DNA from: Burkholderia cepacia
GTDB lineage: Bacteria > Pseudomonadota > Gammaproteobacteria > Burkholderiales > Burkholderiaceae
Length of the DNA: 64,000 nucleotides
Direction of reading: 5' to 3'
Assembly: GCF_029962485.1 (NCBI RefSeq)
Contig: NZ_CP073637.1
Coordinates: forward strand, 3,224,001-3,288,000
In this document: piece after piece, positions 56,115 through 64,000 of the stretch
How the letters are laid out: every line of letters begins with the position of its first letter
Numbering within the stretch: position 1 is the stretch's first letter
Notes under the pieces: model-generated
Told to the model about the DNA's origin: nothing
What the model saw: the letters and a program-made list of their open reading frames with translations, nothing else
The model's database searches: none
Translations under genes and position numbers: made by a program

Positions 56115-56422
56115 AAAAACCAACGGCTGCCTCTCGGCAGCCGTCGCATGCGGGATTCTCTTTCCGCCTCTCGACGGAGTACCCACTCCAGGTGGGGCCC
56201 GAGAACTCGGGCGGCGCTATGTTTTCGCACCCGCTTTCACATAGTCTTGCGTTGAATTATAAGGAAATTCTGCTCTTTCCGTCAATGCAGGCGAGCTGCG
56301 GACGGCTCGTTATCGGGCCCATGATCGTTCGCCGCCACCGTTTTGTAAGACAAAAGAAAAAGCCCGCTCGGAAGCGGGCTTTTTTCTGCCTTTCGATCCT
56401 TTCGGATAGCGGGCAAGGAAGC
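56115..56422. other. Structured AT-richer intergenic region
   Basis: This 308-bp space holds ACGGCTGCC/GGCAGCCGT (56123-56144), GCCCGAG-AA-CTCGGGC (56197-56212), an AT-rich stretch with TATAAG near 56260, and a terminator at 56356-56386. No ORF is convincing. The two hairpins and a promoter-like box could mark a small RNA. Confidence 0.4.
56356..56386. terminator. Bidirectional intrinsic terminator
   Basis: AGCCCGCT/AGCGGGCT arms with a CGGA loop are flanked by AAAAA and TTTTTT, between the orphan gene and the convergent DUF1840 gene. Confidence 0.9.
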
Positions 56423-56746
56423 TCAGAAGCCCCAGTGCACGTCGGCCTCGCCGGCCTTCGCTTCGCGCAGCATCGTGAGGAACGGTGCGACGCGCTGTGC
56501 CAGGCTCGGCGGCACTTCGTGGTGCGCGTGGTCGGCTTCGTCCTCGTGGAAATGGCCGGCATGCTCGGCGCGTTCCTGCTTCGCCTGTGCAACGGCGCCT
56601 TCCAGCTTGGCGATCGCGTGGTCCAGCTCGTCGTGCGTAATCACACCGCGCTCGCCCAGCTGCTTGCCGACGAGACCCAGCACATACACGGCGAAATCCT
56701 TCAGCACGTCGAGATCCTGTGCCGCCTTGCTCTTGAACGTAATCAT
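56423..56746 (-). CDS. DUF1840 domain-containing protein
   Basis: The protein has 107 residues: MITFKSKAAQDLDVLKDFAVYVLGLVGKQLGERGVITHDELDHAIAKLEGAV, a His/Glu-rich middle (HAGHFHEDEADHAHHE) and APFLTMLREAKAGEADVHWGF at the end. This is the DUF1840 pattern; function is unknown. The His/Asp/Glu-rich stretch could bind metal. ATG 56746 has AAAAGGGA upstream. It is divergent from argS, and its 3' end faces the bidirectional terminator. Confidence 0.88.
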   Translation of the reverse strand: MITFKSKAAQDLDVLKDFAVYVLGLVGKQLGERGVITHDELDHAIAKLEGAVAQAKQERAEHAGHFHEDEADHAHHEVPPSLAQRVAPFLTMLREAKAGEADVHWGF

Positions 56747-56946
56747 GACAATTCCCTTTTCATCTTGTTGTGCCTGCGCGGCGCGGTTGGGGAACGCCGG
56801 CAGACCGGCGTCCGGCCTCGCGGACGCGGGCCGCCTGAGCGGCATATTAGCACCTGTTAAAATTCTGCGATCCCTGAAACGCGCGCTTAAAAAGCGCGCC
56901 GGCGGGCCGGCGTTTCCGGCCGCCACCAACGAAGCCTTCTACCAGC

Positions 56947-58728
56947 ATGCTGCCAGCACACAAACAGACCCTCGAAGCCCTGCTCGCGGATAGCGTCAAG
57001 CAGGTCGCACACGCGCTGAAAGGCGCCGACGCGGCGTCCGTCGCCCCGACCATCACGCTGGAGCGCCCGAAAGTCGCCGCGCACGGCGACGTCGCGTGCA
57101 ACGTCGCGATGCAGCTCGCCAAGCCGCTCGGCACGAACCCGCGCCAGCTCGCCGAGCAGATCGTCGCGGCGCTCACCGCCCAGCCGGGCGCGCAAGGCCT
57201 CGTCGAAGCCGCCGAGATCGCCGGCCCCGGCTTCATCAACCTGCGCCTGTCGGCCGCCGCGAAGCAGGCGGTGATCGCCGCCGTGTTCGACCAGGGCCGC
57301 GCGTTCGGCACGTCGGATCGCGAGAAAGGCAAGCAGGTGCTGCTCGAATTCGTGTCGGCGAACCCGACCGGCCCGCTGCACGTCGGCCACGGCCGCCAGG
57401 CCGCGCTCGGCGACGTGCTCGCGAACGTGATCGCGAGCCAGGGCTACGCGGTGCATCGCGAGTTCTACTACAACGACGCGGGCGTGCAGATCGGCAACCT
57501 CGCGATCTCGACGCAGGCGCGCGCACGCGGCCTGAAGCCGGGCGACGCGGGCTGGCCGGAAGCCGCGTACAACGGCGAATACATCGCCGACATCGCGCGC
57601 GACTTCCTGGCCGGCGAAACGGTCGCCGCGTCGGACGGCGAGCCGGTCAAGGGCACGGGCGACGTCGAGGATCTCGACGCGATCCGCAAGTTCGCGGTTA
57701 CCTACCTGCGTCGCGAGCAGGACATGGACCTGCAAGCGTTCGGCGTGAAGTTCGACCAGTACTATCTCGAGTCGTCGCTGTACAGCGAAGGCCGTGTCGA
57801 GAAGACGGTCGACGCGCTGGTCAAGGCCGGCATGACCTACGAGCAGGACGGCGCGCTGTGGCTGCGCACGACCGACGAAGGCGACGACAAGGATCGCGTG
57901 ATGCGCAAGTCGGACGGCACGTACACGTACTTCGTGCCGGACGTCGCATACCACGTGACGAAGTGGGAGCGCGGCTTCACGAAGGTGATCAATATCCAGG
58001 GCTCGGACCACCACGGCACGATCGCGCGCGTGCGCGCCGGCCTGCAGGGGCTGCACATCGGGATTCCGAAGGGCTATCCCGACTACGTGCTGCACAAGAT
58101 GGTCACCGTGATGCGCGACGGCCAGGAAGTGAAGATCTCGAAGCGCGCGGGCAGCTACGTGACGGTGCGCGACCTGATCGAATGGTCGGGCGGCGCGGCG
58201 GCGGGCCAGGAAGCGGCGCCCGACCTGATCGACGAGGCGACCATCACGCGTGGCCGTGACGCGGTGCGTTTCTTCCTGATCTCGCGCAAGGCCGATACCG
58301 AGTTCGTGTTCGACATCGACCTCGCGCTGAAACAGAACGACGAAAACCCGGTCTATTACGTCCAGTACGCGCATGCGCGGATCTGCTCGGTGCTCAACGA
58401 ACTGAAGTCGCGCTACAACGTCGACGTCGCGCAGCTGCCGGGCGCCGATCTGTCGCAGCTGACGAGCGCGCAGGCGACGTCGCTGATGCAGAAGCTGGCC
58501 GAGTATCCGGACATGCTCACGCACGCAGCGAACGAGCTGGCGCCGCACGCGGTCGCGTTCTACCTGCGCGACCTCGCTGGCGAATTCCACTCGTTCTACA
58601 ATGCGGAGCGCGTGCTGGTCGACGACGAAGCGCCGCGCAATGCGCGCGCCGCGCTCCTCGCCGCGACCCGGCAGGTGCTCGAGAACGGTCTGGCGGTGCT
58701 CGGCGTGTCCGCGCCCGCCAAGATGTAA
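56947..58728 (+). CDS. argS: Arginyl-tRNA synthetase
   Basis: The protein has 593 residues, a class Ia synthetase. The N-terminal Add-1 domain leads to the HIGH motif HVGHGRQ (His145) and the KMSKS-equivalent KISKRAG (Lys396), and a C-terminal anticodon-binding helical domain (from about 475, [14 protein letters not shown]). It charges tRNA-Arg and needs the tRNA for activation. The gene heads a plus-strand series with a SPOR gene, dsbA and an SDR gene. Confidence 0.97.
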   Translation: MLPAHKQTLEALLADSVKQVAHALKGADAASVAPTITLERPKVAAHGDVACNVAMQLAKPLGTNPRQLAEQIVAALTAQPGAQGLVEAAEIAGPGFINLRLSAAAKQAVIAAVFDQGRAFGTSDREKGKQVLLEFVSANPTGPLHVGHGRQAALGDVLANVIASQGYAVHREFYYNDAGVQIGNLAISTQARARGLKPGDAGWPEAAYNGEYIADIARDFLAGETVAASDGEPVKGTGDVEDLDAIRKFAVTYLRREQDMDLQAFGVKFDQYYLESSLYSEGRVEKTVDALVKAGMTYEQDGALWLRTTDEGDDKDRVMRKSDGTYTYFVPDVAYHVTKWERGFTKVINIQGSDHHGTIARVRAGLQGLHIGIPKGYPDYVLHKMVTVMRDGQEVKISKRAGSYVTVRDLIEWSGGAAAGQEAAPDLIDEATITRGRDAVRFFLISRKADTEFVFDIDLALKQNDENPVYYVQYAHARICSVLNELKSRYNVDVAQLPGADLSQLTSAQATSLMQKLAEYPDMLTHAANELAPHAVAFYLRDLAGEFHSFYNAERVLVDDEAPRNARAALLAATRQVLENGLAVLGVSAPAKM

Positions 58729-58832
58729 CGATGTAAGCGGCCCGATCCGGGCAGCGAATGGCCGCGGCAGCGCCCGCCACAGGCGCGCCCGCCGCGGCCC
58801 TTTCACGATTCTTTTTGCAGGTAACTCAAGCA

Positions 58833-59732
58833 ATGGCACAACCACGCCGAACTTCGAAGCAATCGAAACAAGCCGGAGGGACATTTCTTGGAATCGTGCT
58901 GGGCCTGATTGTCGGCCTCGCGATCGCCGTGGTGGTGGCGCTCTACATCACGCGCTCGCCGTCGCCGTTCGTGTCGAAGGTCGCACCGCCGCCGGCCGAC
59001 AACGGCGCGAGCCAGCCGCAGCAGTTCGACCCGAACCGCGCGCTGCAGGGCAAGACGCCCGGCCAGCCGGTGCCGCAGGCCGCGCAGCCCGCGCCGCCGA
59101 ACACCGCGCCCGGCCAGGCCGCGAACCAGACCCAGGGCGGCCTGCTGCCCGAGCCGCAGATCGTCGAAGTGCCGCCGTCGGCCAACGGGTCGAGCGGCTC
59201 GAACAACACCGGCAGCTCGAGCAACACGACCGCGTCGAACAATACGTCGTCGGGCAACGGCGTCGCCGTCGCACCGAAGCCGGCCGACACCACGCCGCCG
59301 CCGAAGAAGACGCAACAGGCGCAGCAACAGCAGCAAGGCGGCGAGGACGATCTCGCACGCTTCGCCGCGCAGAAGCAGGCGCAGCAGGCTGCCGCGCAAA
59401 AGCAGCAGCAACAGCAGCTGGCCGCGAACACGCCGAAGCCGACGTCGTCGGCTGCCGCGGCAGCAGCGAAGCCGCCGACCGCGAACGACGCGAACACCGG
59501 CTACTTCCTGCAAGTGGGCGCTTACAAGACCGAAGGCGACGCCGAGCAGCAGCGCGCGCGCCTCGGCTTCCAGGGCTTCGAGTCGAAGGTATCGAAACGC
59601 GACGTCAGCGGCGTGACCTATTTCCGCGTGCGCGTCGGCCCGTTCTCGAAGTTCGAGGAGATGAACTCGGCCCGTCAGCGCCTGTCCGATGCAGGTGTCG
59701 ACACGGCGGTGATCCGCTTCACGAAGCAGTAA
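58833..59732 (+). CDS. SPOR-domain protein
   Basis: The protein has 299 residues. One membrane helix (about 16-38: GTFLGIVLGLIVGLAIAVVVALYI) is followed by a long Pro/Gln/Asn-rich linker containing two poly-Gln stretches, then a C-terminal SPOR domain (about 225-299: TGYFLQVGAYKTEGDAEQQRARLGFQGF, YFRVRVGPFSKFEEM). SPOR domains bind denuded glycan strands at the septum; FtsN has this architecture. ATG 58833 is used, which starts MAQPRRTSKQSK; the frame opens further upstream into the intergenic region. The argS-SPOR-dsbA order is typical for Burkholderiales. Confidence 0.9.
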   Translation: MAQPRRTSKQSKQAGGTFLGIVLGLIVGLAIAVVVALYITRSPSPFVSKVAPPPADNGASQPQQFDPNRALQGKTPGQPVPQAAQPAPPNTAPGQAANQTQGGLLPEPQIVEVPPSANGSSGSNNTGSSSNTTASNNTSSGNGVAVAPKPADTTPPPKKTQQAQQQQQGGEDDLARFAAQKQAQQAAAQKQQQQQLAANTPKPTSSAAAAAAKPPTANDANTGYFLQVGAYKTEGDAEQQRARLGFQGFESKVSKRDVSGVTYFRVRVGPFSKFEEMNSARQRLSDAGVDTAVIRFTKQ

Positions 59733-59760
59733 GCCAACCGGCCGAGCCCACGCAGAACCC

Positions 59761-59775
59761 GTTACGTTCCGTAAC
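59761..59775. promoter_or_regulatory. Palindrome before dsbA
   Basis: GTTACG-TTC-CGTAAC is a perfect 6-bp-arm dyad 27 bp upstream of the dsbA ATG. It could be a regulator site or a small leader hairpin near the ribosome site. Confidence 0.4.
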
Positions 59776-59802
59776 CCGAGCAACTGATTCGACGTTCACA
59801 AC

Positions 59803-60441
59803 ATGAAAAAACTGCTTAGCACGCTCCTTCTGTCCCTGGGCCTGGCTGCCGGCCTGGCCCAGGCTTCGCCCGCCGCACCGGTCGCCGGCAAGGACTTCGA
59901 GGTGATGAAGTCGCCGCAGCCGGTGTCCGCGCCGGCCGGCAAGGTCGAGGTGATCGAGTTCTTCTGGTACGGCTGCCCGCACTGCTACGAATTCGAGCCG
60001 ACGATCGAGGCCTGGGTGAAGAAGCAAGGCAACAACATCGACTTCAAGCGCGTGCCGGTCGCCTTCCGCGACGATTTCGTCCCGCACTCGAAGCTGTACT
60101 ACGCCGTGTCCGCGCTCGGCATCTCCGAGAAGGTCACGCCGGCAATCTTCAACGCGATCCACAAGCAGAAGAACTACCTGCTGACGCCGCAGGCGCAGGC
60201 CGACTTCCTGGCCACGCAGGGCGTCGACAAGAAGCAGTTCATGGACGCGTACAACTCGTTCAGCGTGCAGGGCGAGGTGAACCAGTCGGCCAAGCTGCTG
60301 AAGGACTACGCGATCGACGGCGTGCCGACGGTCGTCGTCAACGGCAAGTACAAGACGGGCCCCGCTTACACGAACAGCATCCCGGGCACGGCCCAGGTGC
60401 TCGACTTCCTCGTGAAGCAGGTTCAGGACAAGAAGCTCTGA
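59803..60441 (+). CDS. dsbA: Thiol:disulfide interchange protein DsbA
   Basis: The protein has 212 residues with a Sec signal (MKKLLSTLLLSLGLAAGLAQA). The active site is FFWYGCPHCYEFEP with Cys58 and Cys61, the classic DsbA CPHC. The cis-Pro loop is DGVPTVVVNG. It oxidises secreted proteins and is re-oxidised by DsbB. In Burkholderia DsbA is needed for proteases, motility and virulence (established). It sits between SPOR and SDR genes, 70 bp after the former. Confidence 0.96.
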   Translation: MKKLLSTLLLSLGLAAGLAQASPAAPVAGKDFEVMKSPQPVSAPAGKVEVIEFFWYGCPHCYEFEPTIEAWVKKQGNNIDFKRVPVAFRDDFVPHSKLYYAVSALGISEKVTPAIFNAIHKQKNYLLTPQAQADFLATQGVDKKQFMDAYNSFSVQGEVNQSAKLLKDYAIDGVPTVVVNGKYKTGPAYTNSIPGTAQVLDFLVKQVQDKKL

Positions 60442-60460
60442 TCCCCGTCCGCGCACCGGC

Positions 60461-61234
60461 ATGACTACTCCGCTGAAGGTCTTCATCACCGGTGCGTCGA
60501 GCGGCCTCGGCCTCGCGATGGCCGAGGAATACGCCCGCCAGGGCGCCACGCTCGCCCTCGTCGCGCGACGCACCGATGCACTCGATGCGTTCGCGCGGCG
60601 ATTCCCCAAGCTGTCCATCTCCGTCTATTCCGCCGACGTGCGCGACGCCGACGCGCTCTCGACGGCCGCCGCGTCGTTCATCGCGACGCACGGCTGCCCC
60701 GACGTCGTGATCGCGAACGCGGGCATCAGCCAGGGCGCCGTCACGGGCCAGGGTGATCTTGCGACGTTCCGCAACGTGATGGACATCAACTACTACGGGA
60801 TGGTCGCGACGTTCGAGCCGTTCGTCGGCCCGATGACGGCCGCGCGCCACGGCACGCTGGTCGGCGTCGCGAGTGTCGCCGGCGTGCGCGGCCTGCCGGG
60901 CTCCGGCGCGTACAGCGCGTCGAAATCGGCCGCGATCAAGTATCTCGAAGCGCTGCGCGTCGAGCTGCGCCCGGCCGGCGTCGGCGTCGTGACGATCGCA
61001 CCCGGCTACATCCGCACGCCGATGACCGCGCACAACCCGTACCGGATGCCGTTCCTGATGGACGCCGACCGCTTCGCCGCACGCGCGGCGCGCGCGATTG
61101 CGCGGCAGCACGCGTTCCGCGTGATTCCGTGGCAGATGGGTGTCGTCGCGAAGGTGCTGCACGTGCTGCCGCGCTGGCTGTACGATCGCCTGTTCGAGAA
61201 GGCGCCGCGCAAGCCGAAAGCCGGCGCGCACTGA
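60461..61234 (+). CDS. Short-chain dehydrogenase/reductase
   Basis: The protein has 257 residues of classical SDR type. The nucleotide motif is TGASSGLG (10-17), the NAG motif 86-88, with catalytic Ser138, Tyr151 and Lys155 (YSASK). A short C-terminal extension (KVLHVLPRWLYDRLFEKAPRKPK) resembles membrane-associated SDRs of the DltE/YdfG-like group. The substrate is unknown. It follows dsbA by 19 bp and is probably co-transcribed. Confidence 0.92.
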   Translation: MTTPLKVFITGASSGLGLAMAEEYARQGATLALVARRTDALDAFARRFPKLSISVYSADVRDADALSTAAASFIATHGCPDVVIANAGISQGAVTGQGDLATFRNVMDINYYGMVATFEPFVGPMTAARHGTLVGVASVAGVRGLPGSGAYSASKSAAIKYLEALRVELRPAGVGVVTIAPGYIRTPMTAHNPYRMPFLMDADRFAARAARAIARQHAFRVIPWQMGVVAKVLHVLPRWLYDRLFEKAPRKPKAGAH

Positions 61235-61244
61235 TCGGCCAACC

Positions 61245-61268
61245 GGCCCGCGCGAAGCATCGCGGGCC
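61245..61268 (+). terminator. Hairpin after SDR gene
   Basis: GGCCCGCG/CGCGGGCC arms with an 8-nt loop, 10 bp after the stop, followed by GCTTCCCTGCTTC, so at best a weak terminator. Confidence 0.5.
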
Positions 61269-61606
61269 GCTTCCCTGCTTCTCCTCACCGACGCCTGACG
61301 GCTTCGACACTGCGATTCGCGGCACGGCCGCACCGCTCCCGCGCTCTCCCCGCCGCGCCGCTGTCCGGCGTCCCCAGCGCCGACGCGCCTGCGCTCACCG
61401 CCGCCCTCCCCCCGCTCGCCGCCCGAACACCCATTCCGTCGCGAACGCAGCCGTTTTTCGGTCAATTACCCGCGTTCCGTCGCCTTTTTTCACGCGCCGC
61501 GCGCTTTGACGGTATGCTATTCGCCAGCCGCGCCGGCCCCACCCGCTTCCGGGCCGCGCCCGCATCCTGTCACCCAGCAAAAAACACAAGCCACGTGGGA
61601 GATCCT
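61269..61606. other. 338-bp gap before peptide-binding gene
   Basis: No gene is visible. The stretch just before the peptide-binding gene is AT-richer and includes CTTTTTTCAC (near 61480-61492) and TTGACGGTATGCTATT (near 61506-61521), a possible core promoter with no clean -35/-10 spacing. Confidence 0.35.
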
Positions 61607-63202
61607 ATGCAGGTCAAGCTGTTCGCCGCGGCCACGCTCGCCGCCGCCCTCGCCGCCCCCGGCCTCGCCGCCGCCAAGCCGCTCACCGTCTGCACGGAAT
61701 CGAGCCCGGACGGCTTCGACGTCGTGCAGTACAACTCGCTCGTCACGACCAACGCGTCGGCCGACGTGATCTTCAACACGCTCGTGTCCTACGACGAAGC
61801 CGCGAAGAAGGTCGTACCCGCGCTCGCCGACAAATGGGAAGCGAGCGCCGACGGCCTCACGTACACGTTCCACCTGCGCCCGAACGTCGCGTTCCAGACC
61901 ACCGACTATTTCAAGCCGGGCCGCACGCTGAATGCGGACGACGTCGTGTTCACGTTCACGCGGATGCTCGACGATTCGAACCCGTGGCACAAGGTGGCCG
62001 GCGCGAGCGGCTTCCCGCACGCGCAGTCGATGGGCCTCGTGAAGCTCGTCAAATCGGTCACGAAGGTCGACGACAGCACGGTGAAGTTCGTGCTGAACGA
62101 GCCGAACGCGACGTTCGTGCCGATCCTGACGATGGGCTTCGCCTCGATCTACTCGGCCGAATACGCGGACCAGCTGCTGAAGGCCGGCAAGCAGGCCGAC
62201 CTGAACGCGAAGCCGGTCGGCACGGGCCCGTTCATGCTGAAGAGCTATACGAAGGACGCGCTGATCCGCTACGACGTGAACCCGGCGTACTGGGGCGCGA
62301 AGCCGAAGGTCGACCGGCTGATCTACGCGATCACGCCCGACCCGTCGGTGCGCCTGCAGAAGGTGAAGGCCGGCGAATGCCAGATCGCGTTGTCGCCGAA
62401 GCCGCAGGATGTGCTCGCCGCGAAGGGCGAAAGTGCGCTGAAGGTCGTGCAGACGCCCGCGTTCATGACCGCGTTCGTCGCGCTGAACACGCAGAAGAAG
62501 CCGCTCGACAACGACAAGGTGCGCGAGGCGCTGAACCTCGCGTTCGACCGCGCGACCTACCTGAAGGTCGTGTTCGACAACACCGCGACGGCCGCGAACA
62601 ACCCGTATCCGCCGAACACGTGGAGCTACGCGAAGGACGTCTCGCCGTATGCGTACGATCCCGCGAAGGCGAAGCAGCTGCTCGCGCAGGCCGGCTTCCC
62701 GAACGGCTTCTCGACGACGATCTGGACGCGCCCGACCGGCAGCGTGCTGAACCCGAACCCGAAGGTCGGCGCGGAACTGCTGCAGGCCGACCTCGCGAAG
62801 ATCGGCGTGAAGGCGGAAGTGAAAGTGATCGAATGGGGCGAACTGATCAAGCAGGCGAAGCTCGGCCAGCATGACATGCTGTTCATGGGCTGGGCCGGCG
62901 ACAACGGTGATCCGGACAACTACCTGTCGCCGCTGTTCAGCTGCAACGCGGTGAAGTCGGGCATCAACTTCGCGCGCTTCTGCGATGCGCAGCTCGACAA
63001 GCTGATCGCCGACGGCAAGTCGACCGCGGACCAGGCCAAGCGCGCGAAGCTGTACGAATCGGCGCAGAAGATCATCCACGACCAGGCGCTGTGGATCCCG
63101 CTCGGCTACCCGACCGCCGCGGCACTGACGCGCACGAACGTGAGCGGCTATCACGTGAGTCCGTTCGGACGCCAGAACTTCACGACGGTCGCCGTACAGT
63201 AA
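61607..63202 (+). CDS. Peptide ABC transporter substrate-binding protein (DppA-like)
   Basis: The protein has 531 residues of the SBP_bac_5 family. Sec signal MQVKLFAAATLAAALAAPGLAAA precedes KPLTVCTESSPDGFDVVQYNSLVTTNASADVIFNTL and VPALADKWEASADGLTYTFHLRPNVAF, which match DppA of E. coli in pattern. It should bind dipeptides or haem/5-aminolevulinate in the periplasm. ATG 61607 follows GGGAG at 6 nt. Neighbouring permease genes (dppBCDF) are not within the window on the right; an ABC-F gene follows. It could therefore be an orphan binding protein. Confidence 0.9.
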   Translation: MQVKLFAAATLAAALAAPGLAAAKPLTVCTESSPDGFDVVQYNSLVTTNASADVIFNTLVSYDEAAKKVVPALADKWEASADGLTYTFHLRPNVAFQTTDYFKPGRTLNADDVVFTFTRMLDDSNPWHKVAGASGFPHAQSMGLVKLVKSVTKVDDSTVKFVLNEPNATFVPILTMGFASIYSAEYADQLLKAGKQADLNAKPVGTGPFMLKSYTKDALIRYDVNPAYWGAKPKVDRLIYAITPDPSVRLQKVKAGECQIALSPKPQDVLAAKGESALKVVQTPAFMTAFVALNTQKKPLDNDKVREALNLAFDRATYLKVVFDNTATAANNPYPPNTWSYAKDVSPYAYDPAKAKQLLAQAGFPNGFSTTIWTRPTGSVLNPNPKVGAELLQADLAKIGVKAEVKVIEWGELIKQAKLGQHDMLFMGWAGDNGDPDNYLSPLFSCNAVKSGINFARFCDAQLDKLIADGKSTADQAKRAKLYESAQKIIHDQALWIPLGYPTAAALTRTNVSGYHVSPFGRQNFTTVAVQ

Positions 63203-63215
63203 CCGCGCGTGGCGC

Positions 63216-63246
63216 GCAAGCGACGGCGTTCGCGCCGCTCGCTTGC
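63216..63246 (+). terminator. Hairpin after peptide-binding gene
   Basis: GCAAGCG/CGCTTGC outer arms with an inner CGGCG/CGCCG stem, 13 bp after the stop. No U-run follows. Confidence 0.45.
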
Positions 63247-63394
63247 AGCCCGCGCGTTTCGCTTGCTACACTGCGCGCCTATTCCTCATACCGGACGCCA
63301 GCCAAAGTGAACAACTAAGCCTTCCCGAAATGTTTTCGCCGCCCGTGCCACGCACGCCGCGCGCGAAGGTCTTCACGCATTTTTGGAGGTGCTT

Positions 63395-64000
63395 ATGGCT
63401 GCAGCCACGCCCACCGGCGCGCTCGTCGCGCTTCATCACGTTTCCTTCCGCTTCGACGACGGCGTCACGCTGTTCGATTTGCTCGACCTGTCCATCGATC
63501 GCACGCCGACCGGCATCGTCGGCCGCAACGGCATCGGCAAGAGCCTGCTCGCGCAACTGATCGCGGGTCGCCGCGCACCGGGCGCGGGGACGATCGAGCG
63601 GCACACGCCCGTCGTCTACGTCGCGCAGCAGCACGACGACGACAACGCGAAGGCAAACCCGCTAACCGTCTCGCAGATCGCCGCGCTCGATGCGCCGCTC
63701 GGCGCGCTCGCGCGTCTCGCGGAAGGCCGCGCGGAACCCCACGACTTCGACCTGATCGGCGATCGCTGGGATCTCGCCGAACGGCTGCGCACGGCCCTCG
63801 ACGCGGCCGGCCTGCACGACGTCCGCCCCGACACGCCCGCACGCGCACTGAGCGGCGGCCAGCTCGCGCGCGTCGCGCTGATCGGCGCGTTGCTGTCCGG
63901 TGCCGGGCTGCTCGTGCTCGACGAACCGACCAACCATCTCGATGCGCCGGGCCGTGCATGGTTGCGCGCGGCGCTCGACGGCTGGCGCGGCGGCCTCGTC
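63395..64000 (+). CDS. ABC-F family ATPase, N-terminal part (cut by window edge)
   Basis: The first 202 codons are inside the window and the frame is open to the edge. The first nucleotide-binding domain has Walker A GRNGIGKS (43-50), signature LSGGQLARV (152-160) and Walker B LLVLDEPTNHLD (172-183). The NHLD after Walker B and the lack of membrane parts place it in ABC-F. ABC-F proteins act on ribosomes, some giving antibiotic resistance, others acting as translation factors (EttA, Uup, YheS). The subfamily cannot be judged without the linker and second domain. A strong site, GGAGG, lies 7 nt before the ATG. Confidence 0.88.
   Translation, partial: MAAATPTGALVALHHVSFRFDDGVTLFDLLDLSIDRTPTGIVGRNGIGKSLLAQLIAGRRAPGAGTIERHTPVVYVAQQHDDDNAKANPLTVSQIAALDAPLGALARLAEGRAEPHDFDLIGDRWDLAERLRTALDAAGLHDVRPDTPARALSGGQLARVALIGALLSGAGLLVLDEPTNHLDAPGRAWLRAALDGWRGGLV

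Overview
The window is a high-GC, gene-dense piece of a Burkholderia-type betaproteobacterial chromosome, most like the primary chromosome of a Burkholderia cepacia complex member. The evidence is gene content and order recognised from memory: glnK/ubiK/yifB, dctA-dctB-dctD, a two-gene metH, birA-coaX-(small ORF)-rfaE2, phaM, and argS-SPOR-dsbA-SDR. DUF2917, DUF3567, DUF1840 and DUF3108 proteins are also typical of the order. I see no rRNA, tRNA, CRISPR array, insertion sequence or prophage.

Layout. Positions 1-4.2 kb hold the start of glnK (P-II) behind a sigma-54 promoter and an NtrC-like dyad, then ubiK, the ComM-type ATPase gene, a lipoprotein gene and a TlpA-like thioredoxin gene. From 4.3 to 9.3 kb is a C4-dicarboxylate module: dctA, dctB and dctD on the minus strand, with a sigma-54 promoter, two upstream dyads, an 11-codon leader ORF and a GC hairpin before dctA. 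From 9.4 to 11.8 kb lies the DUF485-actP acetate symporter pair, preceded by six tandem hairpin-forming repeats. From 11.8 to 18.7 kb is an acyl-CoA catabolic operon (FadB-like enzyme, two acyl-CoA dehydrogenases, CoA transferase) with a divergent LysR regulator and a near-ideal operator between them.

From 18.8 to 23.5 kb is gamma-glutamyltransferase facing a tauABC sulfonate importer. From 23.8 to 29.6 kb are lipA, lipB, a DUF2917 gene with a divergent LysR gene, ybeD, D-amino acid transaminase and a penicillin-binding protein 5/6-type carboxypeptidase. From 30.1 to 36.2 kb is a minus-strand run: an Mla-type lipid ABC system (permease, ATPase, MCE protein, lipoprotein), VanZ, a 2Fe-2S ferredoxin and a hydrolase. 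From 36.5 to 45.6 kb are a secreted nucleotidase/phosphodiesterase coupled to a Sel1-repeat protein, birA-coaX, rfaE2, a ferritin-like protein and a patatin. From 45.6 to 51.3 kb are phaM, an enoyl-CoA hydratase, a FAH-family hydrolase with a divergent IclR regulator, DUF3108 and DUF3567. From 51.5 to 55.3 kb is split metH, followed by an orphan gene in an AT-richer patch. From 56.4 to 64 kb are DUF1840, argS, SPOR, dsbA, SDR, a peptide-binding protein and the first part of an ABC-F ATPase.

Much of the window is housekeeping. The less expected signals are regulatory: two sigma-54 promoters with upstream activator sites, a leader peptide before dctA, tandem hairpins before actP, an inverted DnaA-box pair between convergent genes, and several dyads in divergent promoters of LysR/IclR regulators.
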